Positions 18,068 through 27,235 are shown, numbered from the stretch's first letter. The stretch is DNA of 64,000 nucleotides from Mesorhizobium shangrilense (GCF_040537815.1 NZ_JBEWSZ010000012.1:44716-108715), one strand, 5' to 3'. Numbers and translations are program-made. The notes: generated from the sequence alone by a model not told the origin.

Positions 18068-19273
18068 CTAATCCGGCCAGCGCAAGGCGCCGGACGAATC
18101 CTTGCGAGCGGTCTTCATCGCATCGGCGGGCCGCTCAGTCGCGGTCAATATGGCGCGCAGCCGTTCGGCGACGATTTCTGCTTCGCCCGGATGAAGGTTG
18201 CAGGGATCGAGGAAGAAATGACCGCGCTCGACCTCGTGGTTGCGCACGATGATGGGCGGCGAACCCGCCGCCAGCGCCGAGGCGAGACCTGTGGCGGTGA
18301 ACCGGCTTTCAGGTGACACGAAGATCTGCAGCCGGTCGAGCGGATTGGCGGTCGGATCGGGTATAATCTTCGCGAAAATGCCAGGCAGGCCGTGTAGCGT
18401 GTCCTTCCACAGCTTGAGTGCTGCTTCCTCGCGCTGGCGGATGCCGGCATGGTCGCGCCTTTCCCAGGCTTCCAGCGCGGCCATGGTGCCGGCGATGCTT
18501 TCCTTGCCGACCTTCATGGCGCGCGCGACGCCGCGGTTCTGCAGGTAGGCGGCCCGCACCAGATCCTTGCGCCCGGTGACGATGCCACTGGTCGGCCCGC
18601 TGAGGAATTTGTGGCCGCTGTAGATAACGATGTCGGCGCCGCGCGCCAGGAAGCCGCGTAGATCGTATTCGGAAGCCGCGTCGACGATCACCGGAACGCC
18701 CTTGGCGTGACAGATCTCGCAGAATTCCTCCAAGGATAGCATGCCGTACTGGACGGTGTGGTGAGCGACCACATAGAGGCCCGCCACCGTGCGGTCGCGG
18801 ATGGCGTCGCGCACATGATAGTCCTGCGTCACGCTGACGGTGCCGGCCGGGATGGTCTTTGCGCCCGCCAGCCGGATCGACTGGTCGATCGGCGCGCCGT
18901 AATTGACGATGTGGCCGAGCTGGACGATGACCTCAGACTTGAGGCCCTCCGTATCATCCGGCAGCCGCTCTATGGCGAGCAGGTTGTTTCCGGTCATCGC
19001 GCCGGCGATGGCCATGGTGATGCCGCTGGCGCAGCAGGCTGTGATGAAACCGGCCTCGCCGCCGGTCAGGCGCGCGACAACCGTGCTTGCGGCACGCTGC
19101 AGGTCATCCATCTCCACCCATTGCGAGGCGATTTCCGACATGGCGCGGATCGCTTCCGGGACAATGATAGACGCGCCGAGCGCGGTCATCGTGCCCGACA
19201 CGTTGATGATCGGGCGAAGGCCGAGCCGTTCGCGGATGGTGGTGTTGGAGCCGTCGGCGGAAGTGGTTTTCAT
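18068..19273 (-). CDS. SelA/DgaE-like PLP-dependent enzyme
   Basis: The 401-aa protein belongs to the SelA-like branch of fold-type I PLP enzymes. The cofactor Lys is K222 in [15 protein letters not shown], the cofactor Asp is D198 in [10 protein letters not shown], and [13 protein letters not shown] is shared with D-glucosaminate-6-phosphate ammonia-lyases (DgaE) as I remember them. It is too short and in the wrong context for selenocysteine synthase. Inference: an ammonia-lyase or dehydratase acting on an amino acid or amino sugar acid imported by the adjacent ABC transporter. ATG 19273 is chosen; 19288 is an alternative. Last gene of the six-gene operon, 25 bases after RidA. Confidence 0.78.
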   Translation of the reverse strand: MKTTSADGSNTTIRERLGLRPIINVSGTMTALGASIIVPEAIRAMSEIASQWVEMDDLQRAASTVVARLTGGEAGFITACCASGITMAIAGAMTGNNLLAIERLPDDTEGLKSEVIVQLGHIVNYGAPIDQSIRLAGAKTIPAGTVSVTQDYHVRDAIRDRTVAGLYVVAHHTVQYGMLSLEEFCEICHAKGVPVIVDAASEYDLRGFLARGADIVIYSGHKFLSGPTSGIVTGRKDLVRAAYLQNRGVARAMKVGKESIAGTMAALEAWERRDHAGIRQREEAALKLWKDTLHGLPGIFAKIIPDPTANPLDRLQIFVSPESRFTATGLASALAAGSPPIIVRNHEVERGHFFLDPCNLHPGEAEIVAERLRAILTATERPADAMKTARKDSSGALRWPD

Positions 19274-19298
19274 TTCTGCATATCCCATTGGTGACAGG

Positions 19299-19760
19299 TC
19301 AGGCGGCGATCTCGACGACCGCCTCGATTTCGACCGTGATGTTTCCGGGCAAGGAGCCGACGCCGATCGCCGAGCGGGCATGGCCGCCGATCTTGTCGAA
19401 CACATCGGCGAAGAGATCGGAGCATCCATTGACCACTTTCGGGTGGTCGCTGAAGGTCGGTATCGCGTTGACGAAGCCGAGCAACTTGACGATGCGCACG
19501 ATGCGGCCGAGGTCGCCGGCGGCTGCGTGCATGACGGCGAGCAGGTTGAGACCGGTGAGGCGGGCATGGCCATAGGCCTCCTCGACCGTGACATCGTCTC
19601 CGACCTTGCCAGTGAAGAGCGTGCCGTCGGGGCGTAGCGGGCCCTGTCCGGACAGGAAGATCAGCCGTCCACTTTCGGCATGGGTGACGAAGTTGGCGAT
19701 GGGCGTCGGCGGTTCGGGCAGCGTCAGGCCCAACTCGGCGAGCCGGATGTAAGGCGTCAT
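19299..19760 (-). CDS. RidA family protein (YjgF/YER057c/UK114), enamine/imine deaminase-like
   Basis: The 153-aa protein matches the RidA fold: [17 protein letters not shown] near residues 30-46, the central [24 protein letters not shown] block and a C-terminal [15 protein letters not shown]. It belongs to the longer subgroup, so it may differ in activity from classic RidA. RidA proteins form trimers and hydrolyse reactive enamine/imine intermediates released by PLP enzymes. Its place directly before a PLP enzyme fits that role. AAGGAGC precedes the start. Confidence 0.88.
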   Translation of the reverse strand: MTPYIRLAELGLTLPEPPTPIANFVTHAESGRLIFLSGQGPLRPDGTLFTGKVGDDVTVEEAYGHARLTGLNLLAVMHAAAGDLGRIVRIVKLLGFVNAIPTFSDHPKVVNGCSDLFADVFDKIGGHARSAIGVGSLPGNITVEIEAVVEIAA

Positions 19761-19795
19761 GAAAAAAGCTCCTTGCGACGGCTTTGCCGTCCGGG

Positions 19796-20590
19796 TCAGA
19801 AATGCGAGGCGCGGAAGCGCGCCAGGAAGGTGCGGAGGCGCTCGTTGTCGGTGTCCGCCGCCAGGATTTCGGCGGGCGGGCCGGCCGCGCTGACGCCGCC
19901 GTCGGCCATGAAGATGATGCGGCTCGATGCGTCGCGGGCGAAGGCCATCTCATGCGTGACCATCACCATCGTCATGCCGTCCTCGGCCAGGCTGCGCACG
20001 ACCTCAAGCACTTCGCCAACCAGTTCCGGGTCGAGCGCCGAGGTTATCTCGTCGAGCAGCAGGATCTTCGGTCCCATCGCCACGGCACGCGCAATGCCGA
20101 CGCGCTGCTGCTGGCCGCCGGAAAGTTCGGCAGGCAGGCTGTCGGCCTTGTGGGCGAGGCCGACCCGGCCGAGCCAGTGCTCGGCGATGGTGCGCGCCTC
20201 GGCGTTGCTCTTGCCACGCACCTTGGTGAGGCCGAGCATGATGTTGCCGGCGGCCGTCAGATGCGGAAACAGGTTGAAGCTTTGGAACACCATGCCGGTC
20301 TCGGCGCGCATCGCGGCCAGGTCGCGTTCGCTGCGGCGCTGTCGTGTTCCGCTGTCGCGGTAGCCGACCTCCTTGCCGTCGATGCGGATCGAGCCGCCAT
20401 CGTAGCTTTCCAGGAAGTTGACGCAACGCAGCAGCGTGGTCTTGCCGCTGCCCGAGGGGCCGATGACCGTCACCACTTCGCCGCGCGCCACCTGCAGGCT
20501 GACCGAGCGCAGCACTTCGACGGCGCCGAAGGATTTGGAGACGTTGGAGACGTCGAGAAGGGCCGGGGTGGCGTTCGAGCTGGTGGACAT
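19796..20590 (-). CDS. ABC transporter ATP-binding protein, polar amino acid type
   Basis: The 264-aa ATPase has Walker A GPSGSGKTTLLR near residues 43-54, the family's NFLESYDGGSI segment, signature LSGGQQQRVGIARA and Walker B ILLLDEITSALD followed by the switch His in MVTHEM. It is closest in pattern to GlnQ/HisP-type subunits of amino acid importers. It follows the permease genes by four bases and supplies the energy for the two adjacent permeases. It is also the only such ATPase in the window, so it could serve the second, ATPase-less transporter. Confidence 0.95.
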   Translation of the reverse strand: MSTSSNATPALLDVSNVSKSFGAVEVLRSVSLQVARGEVVTVIGPSGSGKTTLLRCVNFLESYDGGSIRIDGKEVGYRDSGTRQRRSERDLAAMRAETGMVFQSFNLFPHLTAAGNIMLGLTKVRGKSNAEARTIAEHWLGRVGLAHKADSLPAELSGGQQQRVGIARAVAMGPKILLLDEITSALDPELVGEVLEVVRSLAEDGMTMVMVTHEMAFARDASSRIIFMADGGVSAAGPPAEILAADTDNERLRTFLARFRASHF

Positions 20591-20594
20591 CTTG

Positions 20595-21245
20595 CTATTC
20601 CCGGATGAAGGAGAAACGCCGCTCCAGCCGTCGGCTGGCCAGCGAAAGCGTATAGTTGACCGCGAAGTAGATGAGCGCGCCGAGGATATAGAGCGGCATG
20701 GCTTCGTAGGTGCGGCCGATGACCTGGTTGATGGCCTGCATCAGGTCGGTGACGCCGAGCAGCGATACCAGCGCGCTGCCCTTGACCGCATCGGTGACGC
20801 CGTTGATCCAGGGCGGCAGGAAGCGCCTGAACGCCTGCGGGAAGATGACGTAGGCCAGCCGCTGGCGAAAGGTCAGCCCGATCGCCATCGCCGCTTCAGA
20901 CTGCCCCCTTGGTATGGAGCCGACAGCGCCACGCAAATATTCGATGACCTGCGCCGTCTTGAAGAGGGTGAGCGCCAGCACCGCCGCCCAGAATGACTGG
21001 AGATGGATGCCGACGGCAGGCAGGCCGTAATAGACAAAGAAGATGAGCACCAGGATCGGTATGCCGCGAATGGTGTCGCTGAAGATGCGTACCGCCCAGC
21101 GCAGCGGCGCCGGGCCGTAGACAAGGCCGACGCCCATGATCACGCCTGCAATCAGCGAAAACACCACGACCAGCAGCGATACCCAGAGCGTCAGGGCAAA
21201 GCCCTGGGCCAGGAAAGGCAAGGCATAGGCAATCTGGCTGGTCAT
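20595..21245 (-). CDS. ABC transporter permease, polar amino acid type
   Basis: A 216-aa inner-membrane protein with about five helices and the conserved EAA loop (GQSEAAMAIGLTFRQRLAYVI, roughly residues 117-137) that docks on the ATPase. It is a HisM/GlnP-like subunit forming a heterodimer with the product of the gene directly upstream. The ATG follows the previous stop with no intervening base. Confidence 0.94.
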   Translation of the reverse strand: MTSQIAYALPFLAQGFALTLWVSLLVVVFSLIAGVIMGVGLVYGPAPLRWAVRIFSDTIRGIPILVLIFFVYYGLPAVGIHLQSFWAAVLALTLFKTAQVIEYLRGAVGSIPRGQSEAAMAIGLTFRQRLAYVIFPQAFRRFLPPWINGVTDAVKGSALVSLLGVTDLMQAINQVIGRTYEAMPLYILGALIYFAVNYTLSLASRRLERRFSFIRE

Positions 21246-21911
21246 CTAATGCGCCACCTTGAACCAGCGCTCGAGAAGTCTGAGCGCATAGAGAAGCGTA
21301 TAGCCCGTCAGCAGGTACATAGCCGTCACAACGAGGTAGACCTCGACGATCCTGAACGTGTTGAAGTTGATCCACTGGGCGCCGTAGGTCAGTTCGGGGA
21401 CCGAAATGACCGATGCCACGGATGTGTCCTTGAAAAGGGAGATGAAGGTGTTGGAAAGTGCGGGCAGCGTTATGCGCAGCATCGTCGGCAGGCGCACATG
21501 CAGCAGCCTTTGCCAGGGTGTCAGGCCGATCGCCTTGCCGGCGTCTATCTGGCCACGCGGCACAGCTTCGAGCCCGGAGCGAAACACCTCGACCAGATAG
21601 GCGCCGCTGTAGAGCGCCAGTGTCGCCACGAACGAAGTCTGGGCGCTGTAAGCGAGATCGACCACCGTGGGCAGGCCGTAAAAGACGAGATAGACGAGCA
21701 GGATCAGCGGTACGTTGCGGATGAATTCGACATAGGCGGCGATGATGGTGCGCACCACGCGCCCGGCCGAAACGTACCAGACCGCCAGAACCAGTCCGAT
21801 GACGATGCCAATGGCGATCGAGATCACGGCAAGCTCCAGGCTGAGCAGCAGTCCGCCCCAGAGCTTGTCGAAATGGCGCCAGATCAGGTTGAAATTGAGG
21901 GCATAGCCCAT
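21246..21911 (-). CDS. ABC transporter permease, polar amino acid type
   Basis: A 221-aa permease with about five helices and an EAA-type loop (PRGQIDAGKAIGLTPWQR near 128-145). The frame is open upstream to 22067, but that extension is inside the preceding spacer and binding-protein gene; the ATG at 21911 starting MGYALNFNLIW is the family-like start. It pairs with the next permease in the membrane. Confidence 0.93.
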   Translation of the reverse strand: MGYALNFNLIWRHFDKLWGGLLLSLELAVISIAIGIVIGLVLAVWYVSAGRVVRTIIAAYVEFIRNVPLILLVYLVFYGLPTVVDLAYSAQTSFVATLALYSGAYLVEVFRSGLEAVPRGQIDAGKAIGLTPWQRLLHVRLPTMLRITLPALSNTFISLFKDTSVASVISVPELTYGAQWINFNTFRIVEVYLVVTAMYLLTGYTLLYALRLLERWFKVAH

Positions 21912-21981
21912 GCGTCCGCCTCTGTGTCGAGGGCCGTCGGCGGACGGAAGAGCGCTGGATACGCCCTTCCGTCCCTGCGGA

Positions 21982-22854
21982 TCAGATGACCGGGAAGCCG
22001 GGATGGCGCGCCGGCGGCTCCTGCCCGAAATAGTCCTTGAACGCGGCGTCATAGAGCGCCGTCTCATGACCGAACATGGCGATGGTGAAGGTCGCGTTGA
22101 CGAAGGTCAGCCAGTCGAGATCGCCTTGCCGAAGTGCCGCGCCGTAAAGCATCGAGAACCAGCTCTTGCCAGCGTCGAAATATTTGTCCGGGTTGCGCGA
22201 GGCGAGCCAGCGCACCGTCGAAAGATCGACCGCTGCCGCGTCGACGCGCTTTGATTCCAGGGCCTGCAGCACGTTGGCCTGGGTGTCGATCTGCATCACT
22301 TGCGACTGCGGCAGTGCCATGTGCACCGATGCCTCCGCATCGACATTCTGCAGGATGGAGACGCGCGTTGCGGAACCCGCGGCAAGCAGCTTGTCGAAGG
22401 TCTTGTTCTCGGCGGTCGGCAGGGTCAGAAGGGCGACGCCCTCGACATAGTAGGGCCTGGAGAAATTGATCAGCTGCGAGCGCTGGGCGCTCATGGTCAT
22501 GAACTGGATGGTGATGTCGACCTTGTTGGTGGTCACGTTTGGAATCCGCTGCGAAGGATCCTGCATGACGAATTCGACCTTGGTCGGGTCGTCGAAAAGC
22601 CCCTTGGCAAGAATGCGTCCCATGGTGATGTCCATGCCGACAAGTTCGCCGGCATCGTTTTCGAAATGCCAGGGCGCGTTGGTGCTGCCGGTGCCGACGA
22701 TCAGCTTGCCGCGATCGAGCACAGTGCGCAGCAAGCTGTCGGATGCGGCCTGGGCCGCGGCCTTCTGAGCATCGACGGTTGCCAGCACGCCAGCCGTGGC
22801 CAGTCCCGCCATTCCCAATTTCAGAAAATCACGTCTTCCGGATGTGTCGTTCAC
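21982..22854 (-). CDS. ABC transporter substrate-binding protein with Tat-like signal
   Basis: The 290-aa protein is a type 3 (polar amino acid) solute-binding protein: KLIVGTGSTNAPWHFENDAGELVGMD near residues 47-72 matches the ligand-site strand. The N-terminus has GRRDFLKLG and a hydrophobic stretch, suggesting Tat export. The start is a GTG at 22854, fixed by AAGGAGG five bases upstream; the longer open frame would run through the operator region. First gene of the operon. The typical ligand-carboxylate Arg is not clear, so the ligand may be unusual. Confidence 0.9.
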   Translation of the reverse strand: MNDTSGRRDFLKLGMAGLATAGVLATVDAQKAAAQAASDSLLRTVLDRGKLIVGTGSTNAPWHFENDAGELVGMDITMGRILAKGLFDDPTKVEFVMQDPSQRIPNVTTNKVDITIQFMTMSAQRSQLINFSRPYYVEGVALLTLPTAENKTFDKLLAAGSATRVSILQNVDAEASVHMALPQSQVMQIDTQANVLQALESKRVDAAAVDLSTVRWLASRNPDKYFDAGKSWFSMLYGAALRQGDLDWLTFVNATFTIAMFGHETALYDAAFKDYFGQEPPARHPGFPVI

Positions 22855-22917
22855 GGCGACCTCCTTTCGTGTTGTTCCCCTTGAACGGATCCACGCGTCA
22901 GTGATCTCTAGCCGATT

Positions 22918-22955
22918 GTCTCTTACAAGAGACGCATGTATCCTGTACAAGACAG
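22918..22955. promoter_or_regulatory. Candidate IclR operator in the divergent promoter
   Basis: A perfect 7-bp dyad GTCTCTT-AC-AAGAGAC (22918-22933) is followed by CTGTACAAGACAG (22943-22955). The shared core ACAAGA recurs at 22925 and 22947, 22 bases or two helical turns apart, on the same face of DNA. It lies between the IclR gene and the transporter operon. Confidence 0.65.
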
Positions 22956-22977
22956 ATACTAACACCAGGAATCGACA

Positions 22978-23766
22978 ATGCAAGATGGCAATGCCGCAGC
23001 AGCTTCAGCCGACGAGAAGACATCGGGATCGCGTGAAAAGGGGCTCAACCGGGTGCTCGAGATCCTGGAGTTTCTTCACACGACCCAGCGGGCGATCGGT
23101 ATTGGCGACCTTGCCAAGGGGGTGAACGCACCTCGCTCGACGACCTACACGCTGGTGCGTTCGCTTGTTGACGCCGGCCTTCTGGAAATGACCGGCGATG
23201 GCAACCGCGTCTATTTCGGCAAGAAGCTCTATCTCTACGGAATGGATTATGTGCGGGGCAACGACCTGCTCAGAAGGGGACGTCAGGAGGTCGACAACCT
23301 CTCGCGCGAGACAGGCGAAACCTCGGAACTCTGCATGCTGCAGAGCGGCCGCTACACGATCGTCCACTCCAGTCCGGGCACCAGGCCGTTCCGCATCAGC
23401 TCCGCCACCGGCTTGCAGATACCGCTGCCCTGGACCGCGTCGGGACGGCTGCTTCTTTCCGGCTTCGAGCGAGCCCGGATCGAGGGCATGGTGTCGCAGG
23501 ATGACCTTGTCCTGCCGGACGGCCGCAAATTGCTGCTCAACGACTTCATCGCCGACATAGCGAGGGCGCAAACCACCGGCTACTGCGTCACGTCGGGCCT
23601 TGTCGACGCCTATACGAAATGCCTGGCCGCGCCGGTCTTTTCAGCGCCCGGCAAGGTCGAGGCGACGATGTGCCTGGTTGTTCCCATCGACACTTCCGAG
23701 GAGCGAACCGGCGATCTCATCGGCTTGCTGCGCGACCGCGCCGCCAGGCTTTCGATCGCCGGATAG
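22978..23766 (+). CDS. IclR-family transcriptional regulator
   Basis: The 262-aa protein has an N-terminal winged helix (about residues 20-80, NRVLEILEFLHTTQRAIGIGDLAKG) and a C-terminal GAF-like effector domain (about 95-255). IclR proteins usually repress a divergent catabolic operon and release DNA on binding a pathway intermediate. Here the divergent target is the transporter-RidA-PLP-enzyme operon, and the spacer carries a paired ACAAGA site. The effector is probably the transported compound or its product. Confidence 0.93.
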   Translation: MQDGNAAAASADEKTSGSREKGLNRVLEILEFLHTTQRAIGIGDLAKGVNAPRSTTYTLVRSLVDAGLLEMTGDGNRVYFGKKLYLYGMDYVRGNDLLRRGRQEVDNLSRETGETSELCMLQSGRYTIVHSSPGTRPFRISSATGLQIPLPWTASGRLLLSGFERARIEGMVSQDDLVLPDGRKLLLNDFIADIARAQTTGYCVTSGLVDAYTKCLAAPVFSAPGKVEATMCLVVPIDTSEERTGDLIGLLRDRAARLSIAG

Positions 23767-23772
23767 GCTGCC

Positions 23773-23976
23773 TCACGCAATGATGTCGGGGATGATCTTG
23801 TCTTCCAGCGCCATCAGCCGGTCCTTCAGGAACAGCTTCTTCTTTTTCATGCGCTGTACCTGCAGCGGGTCGCAATTCATCGCGATCATCGCGTTGATCG
23901 CGGCGTCGAAATCGGCGTGTTCCTGCTTCAGCCGGGAAAATTCGAGGCGAATATCGGCCTGTTCCTGATCGGACAT
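23773..23976 (-). CDS. DUF465 (YdcH-like) small protein
   Basis: A 67-aa alpha-helical protein with the DUF465 pattern, a heptad-like N-terminal helix (LEFSRLKQEHADFDAAI) and a basic KKKKLFLKDRL helix ending LEDKIIPDI. Its function is unknown. It converges on the IclR gene with six bases between stops. Confidence 0.88.
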   Translation of the reverse strand: MSDQEQADIRLEFSRLKQEHADFDAAINAMIAMNCDPLQVQRMKKKKLFLKDRLMALEDKIIPDIIA

Positions 23977-24216
23977 TCTCTACCGTATTGATATCTGCGG
24001 CGCCCAAAACTGGGCCTGATTGGGCGGGGCCGGCGTCTTTTGCAACCGGCGGGCAGCCCATATCACATTTCGTATTGTCGTGGAATGCTACCACGGATCA
24101 TTCGACATCGCTTCCGGATGGTGGCACAGTGTCATCGTGCCGTCACAGATGCGACCTGCGGTGGATGTGCCTTTGACGGCTGCAATCGAGGAAAACCATG
24201 AAAGGGAGAACCAATC
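23977..24216. promoter_or_regulatory. Intergenic region between two divergent DUF465 genes
   Basis: The 240-base spacer carries a 7-bp hairpin CGCCCAA...TTGGGCG (24001-24007/24020-24026) and a short dyad GTGG-N7-CCAC. It must hold the promoters of both small genes. I see no coding potential. Confidence 0.4.
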
Positions 24217-24390
24217 ATGTCTCTTGCATCCCATCTTGATGAGTTGCAGCGGAAACACGGCGACATCGAACGCGAGATCGATGACGCGATGAACCATCCG
24301 TCGGTCGATGACCTCGATATCGTGAATCTCAAGCGGCGCAAGCTGGCACTCAAGGACGAGATTGAAAAACTGAGGGCGACCACACACTAA
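24217..24390 (+). CDS. Second DUF465-like small protein
   Basis: A 57-aa protein starting MSLASHLDELQRKHGDIE and ending KLRATTH. It has the DUF465 layout: a first helix, a short acidic/Pro linker (HPSVDDLDI) and a basic LKRRKLALKDEIEKL helix. AAAGGGAG lies upstream of the ATG. It is divergent from a longer DUF465 gene 240 bases away, so the two may be paralogues that pair as helical hairpins (inference). Function unknown. Confidence 0.85.
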   Translation: MSLASHLDELQRKHGDIEREIDDAMNHPSVDDLDIVNLKRRKLALKDEIEKLRATTH

Positions 24391-24717
24391 CGCCCCGTTG
24401 ATTTAGTAGCCACAGTTTGGATTTCCTGCCGGCGGCATCCGCCGCCGGACAGTGGCTGTTGGTCTTGGCGCAGGCGGCCGGAAACCGAGGCTGGGTTCCG
24501 GAGCTATTTTTGTTGTCTCTGACTGTATGAGATCCAAGGATTTTCCGGTCTCATCCCTGGTCTGATTTGAAGCAGTGGCGACCTGTCGCCATTGACAAGC
24601 CATCTTTGCTCCTCCACCTCATGCCCGGACCTTGGCGCGTCGCCGCCGCAACCGGATACGGTTTTCGGGAAGCGCGATGCGCAGATTCAAAAAGTGTTGG
24701 ACAAAGGGTAGCCGGCC
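24391..24717. other. 327-base intergenic region with two hairpins, no gene seen
   Basis: It contains a perfect 8-bp hairpin CCGGCGGC-ATCC-GCCGCCGG (24429-24448) and a 7-bp hairpin TGGCGAC-CT-GTCGCCA (24576-24591). No frame looks coding. It must contain the ispG promoter; a small RNA is possible but unproven. Confidence 0.4.
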
Positions 24718-25968
24718 ATGACCGGATATTTCTCCTCTCCATTTCCGCGTCGCACCTCGGTCGGTGTCGATGTCGGCGGTGTGATGGTTGGCGGCGGCGC
24801 CCCGGTCGTCGTGCAGTCGATGACCAACACCGACACGGCCGACATCGACCAGACAGTTGCGCAAGTCGCGGCGCTGCATCGCGCCGGCTCCGAGATCGTG
24901 CGCATCACCGTCGACCGCGACGAGAGTGCCGCGGCCGTGCCGCGCATCCACGAGCGGCTTCAGCGGCTTGGCGTCAATGTGCCGCTGGTTGGCGATTTCC
25001 ACTATATCGGCCACAAGCTGCTGGCGGATCATCCGGCCTGCGCGGAAGCGCTCGCCAAATATCGCATCAACCCCGGCAATGTCGGCTTCAAGGACAAGAA
25101 GGACCGGCAGTTCACTGATATCGTCGAGATGGCGATCAGATACGACAAGCCGGTGCGTATCGGCGTCAATTGGGGCTCGCTCGACCAGGAGCTGCTGACC
25201 CGGCTGATGAACGACAATCAGGCCCAGGGCTTTCCGCTGACGGCGCAGGAAGTCACCCGCGAGGCGATCGTGCAATCGGCGATCCTGTCGGCCGAGATGG
25301 CCGAGGAGATCGGTCTCGGCCGCGAGAAAATCATCCTGTCGGCCAAGGTCAGCGGCGTGCAGGACCTGATCGCTGTTTATACCGAACTCGCCACCCGCTC
25401 CAACCATGCGCTGCATCTCGGGCTCACCGAAGCCGGCATGGGGTCGAAGGGCATCGTGGCTTCTTCCGCCGCTATGGGCATCCTCCTGCAGCAAGGCATC
25501 GGCGACACCATCCGCATCTCGCTGACGCCGGAGCCGAATGGCGACCGCACGCGCGAAGTGCAGGTGTCGCAGGAACTCCTGCAGACGATGGGTTTCCGGC
25601 AGTTCGTGCCGATCGTCGCCGCGTGCCCCGGCTGCGGTCGCACGACGTCCACCGTGTTCCAGGAACTCGCCCAGAACATCCAGGCCGATCTCCGGAAGAA
25701 CATGCCGGTGTGGCGCGAAAAATATCCCGGTGTCGAGAACCTCAAGGTCGCGGTGATGGGCTGTATCGTCAACGGTCCGGGCGAGTCCAAGCATGCCGAT
25801 ATCGGCATTTCGCTGCCCGGCACCGGCGAGACGCCGACAGCGCCGGTATTCGTCGACGGCAAGAAGGCCGCGACGTTGCGTGGGCCGTCGATCGCCGCCG
25901 ATTTCGAGAAAATGGTCGCTGACTATATCGAGCAGCGGTTTGGTCGCGGCAAGGCCGCGGCCGAGTAG
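24718..25968 (+). CDS. ispG: (E)-4-hydroxy-3-methylbut-2-enyl-diphosphate synthase
   Basis: The 416-aa enzyme converts methylerythritol cyclodiphosphate to HMBPP in the MEP isoprenoid pathway. The N-terminal TIM-barrel signature [15 protein letters not shown] is present and the 4Fe-4S ligands are Cys303 and Cys306 (CPGCG) and Cys349 ([10 protein letters not shown]), with the iron-binding Glu in that last motif. Its product feeds the prenyl diphosphate synthase encoded about 5 kb away. The following lytic transglycosylase gene starts five bases after the stop. Confidence 0.97.
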   Translation: MTGYFSSPFPRRTSVGVDVGGVMVGGGAPVVVQSMTNTDTADIDQTVAQVAALHRAGSEIVRITVDRDESAAAVPRIHERLQRLGVNVPLVGDFHYIGHKLLADHPACAEALAKYRINPGNVGFKDKKDRQFTDIVEMAIRYDKPVRIGVNWGSLDQELLTRLMNDNQAQGFPLTAQEVTREAIVQSAILSAEMAEEIGLGREKIILSAKVSGVQDLIAVYTELATRSNHALHLGLTEAGMGSKGIVASSAAMGILLQQGIGDTIRISLTPEPNGDRTREVQVSQELLQTMGFRQFVPIVAACPGCGRTTSTVFQELAQNIQADLRKNMPVWREKYPGVENLKVAVMGCIVNGPGESKHADIGISLPGTGETPTAPVFVDGKKAATLRGPSIAADFEKMVADYIEQRFGRGKAAAE

Positions 25969-25973
25969 ATCAG

Positions 25974-26828
25974 ATGCAGCGTTTCCTCTGGGCGACGCTG
26001 GTTTTGCTGTGTGGACTGACCTGGTCGACTGTCGTTCGGGCCGATCCGCCCCAGTCGGCCAAGCAGCGGCTGATCGACAAGGTTTGCAATCTTATCGAGG
26101 CCTATGCCGACCAGAACGGCCTGCCGAGGGATTTCTTCGCCCGGCTGATCTGGAAGGAAAGCCGGTTTGATCCCAATGCGGTCAGTCCCGTTGGCGCCGA
26201 GGGCATCGCCCAATTCATGCCGGGCACCGCCAAGATGCGCGGCCTCGCCGATTCCTTCGACATCACCCAGGCGATCCCGGCCTCGGCAAAATATCTCGCC
26301 GAGATGAAAACCACCTATGGCAATCTCGGCCTTGCTGCGGCCGCCTACAATGCCGGCGAGAACCGGGTGTCGCGCTGGCTGAGTTCCGGCGGTTTCCTGC
26401 CGATGGAGACCGAAAGCTACGTGTTCGACATCATGGGCGAGCCGGTGGACAAGTTCACCGACACATCCTACGCCGGAACCTCCCAGCCGCTTGATGCCAA
26501 GGTGAGTTTCGCTGTTGCTTGCCGCAGGTTGCCATCAATCATGTCGACGACCGTGGCGATGGCCTCGATCAACGTCATGCCATGGGGCGTGCAGGTGGCC
26601 GGCAATTTCCGCCGCTCCGCTGCGCTCAACCAGTGGCTCAGGGTGAGAAGCCGGTTTCCAGCGTTGCTCGCCAGTCATGATCCGGTGGTCAGCCGGGTGC
26701 GCACGCCAATCGGCCGGCGCGGCATCTATGCGGTCAGAATCGGGGCCGATACCAGAGCCAATGCCGACATCATCTGCCAGAAACTGCACAGCGTCGGTGG
26801 CTCATGCCTGGTCATGCGCAACCGGTAG
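25974..26828 (+). CDS. Lytic transglycosylase (SLT domain) with C-terminal SPOR-like region
   Basis: The 284-aa protein has a signal peptide (about 1-23) and an SLT catalytic domain with Glu62 in IWKESRFDPNAVS, followed by EGIAQFMPGTAKMRG and AAAYNAGENRVSRWL. These enzymes cleave peptidoglycan glycan strands, forming 1,6-anhydro ends in the periplasm. The last ~40 residues (YAVRIGADTRANADIICQKL) look like a SPOR-type septal-glycan-binding fold, which would target it to division sites. It follows ispG by five bases. Confidence 0.9.
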   Translation: MQRFLWATLVLLCGLTWSTVVRADPPQSAKQRLIDKVCNLIEAYADQNGLPRDFFARLIWKESRFDPNAVSPVGAEGIAQFMPGTAKMRGLADSFDITQAIPASAKYLAEMKTTYGNLGLAAAAYNAGENRVSRWLSSGGFLPMETESYVFDIMGEPVDKFTDTSYAGTSQPLDAKVSFAVACRRLPSIMSTTVAMASINVMPWGVQVAGNFRRSAALNQWLRVRSRFPALLASHDPVVSRVRTPIGRRGIYAVRIGADTRANADIICQKLHSVGGSCLVMRNR

Positions 26829-26863
26829 AACAGTCGGAAATTCCTGATGAGGGCACTGTCGGT

Positions 26864-27235
26864 ATGACCGCCAAGATCATTCTTCTCAATGGCGTTGGCA
26901 GTGCCGGCAAAAGCTCGAGCCTTGCGGGGCATGCGGCACGCCATCGCCGCCATGGCGGGGCAGGGCAACAACCTGATTGTCGACGATGTGCTGTGCCACG
27001 GCGAAATGCCGGAATATCTCGAGCTGCTCGCCGACTTCGATCTTCACCTGATTGGCGTGTTCGCGCCACTGGAGGTCCTCGAGGCTCGTGAAGTCCAGCG
27101 GGCCGACCGGTTGCCGGGGCTGGCGCGCTGGTAATATGGGCGCGTAAGGGCATCCGCTACGATCTCGAAGTCGACACCAGCACGCTTACGCCGTTGGAAT
27201 GCGCCCGTCGCATACAGCGGAAATTTCGGTTATAG
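26864..27235 (+). pseudogene. Decayed chloramphenicol-phosphotransferase-like (AAA kinase) gene
   Basis: The 5' part encodes MTAKIILLNGVGSAGKSSS with a P-loop. Then the frame shifts, and from about 26889 another frame gives LRGMRHAIAAMAGQGNNLIVDDV and, further on, VLEARE...LARW before a stop. A third frame then reads RKGIRYDLEVDTSTLTPLEC to a TAG at 27235. Together these are the start and end of a small-molecule kinase of the chloramphenicol phosphotransferase type. Compared with the ~175 aa I expect, roughly 50-60 residues are missing after the P-loop, and two frameshifts remain. Confidence 0.75.
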
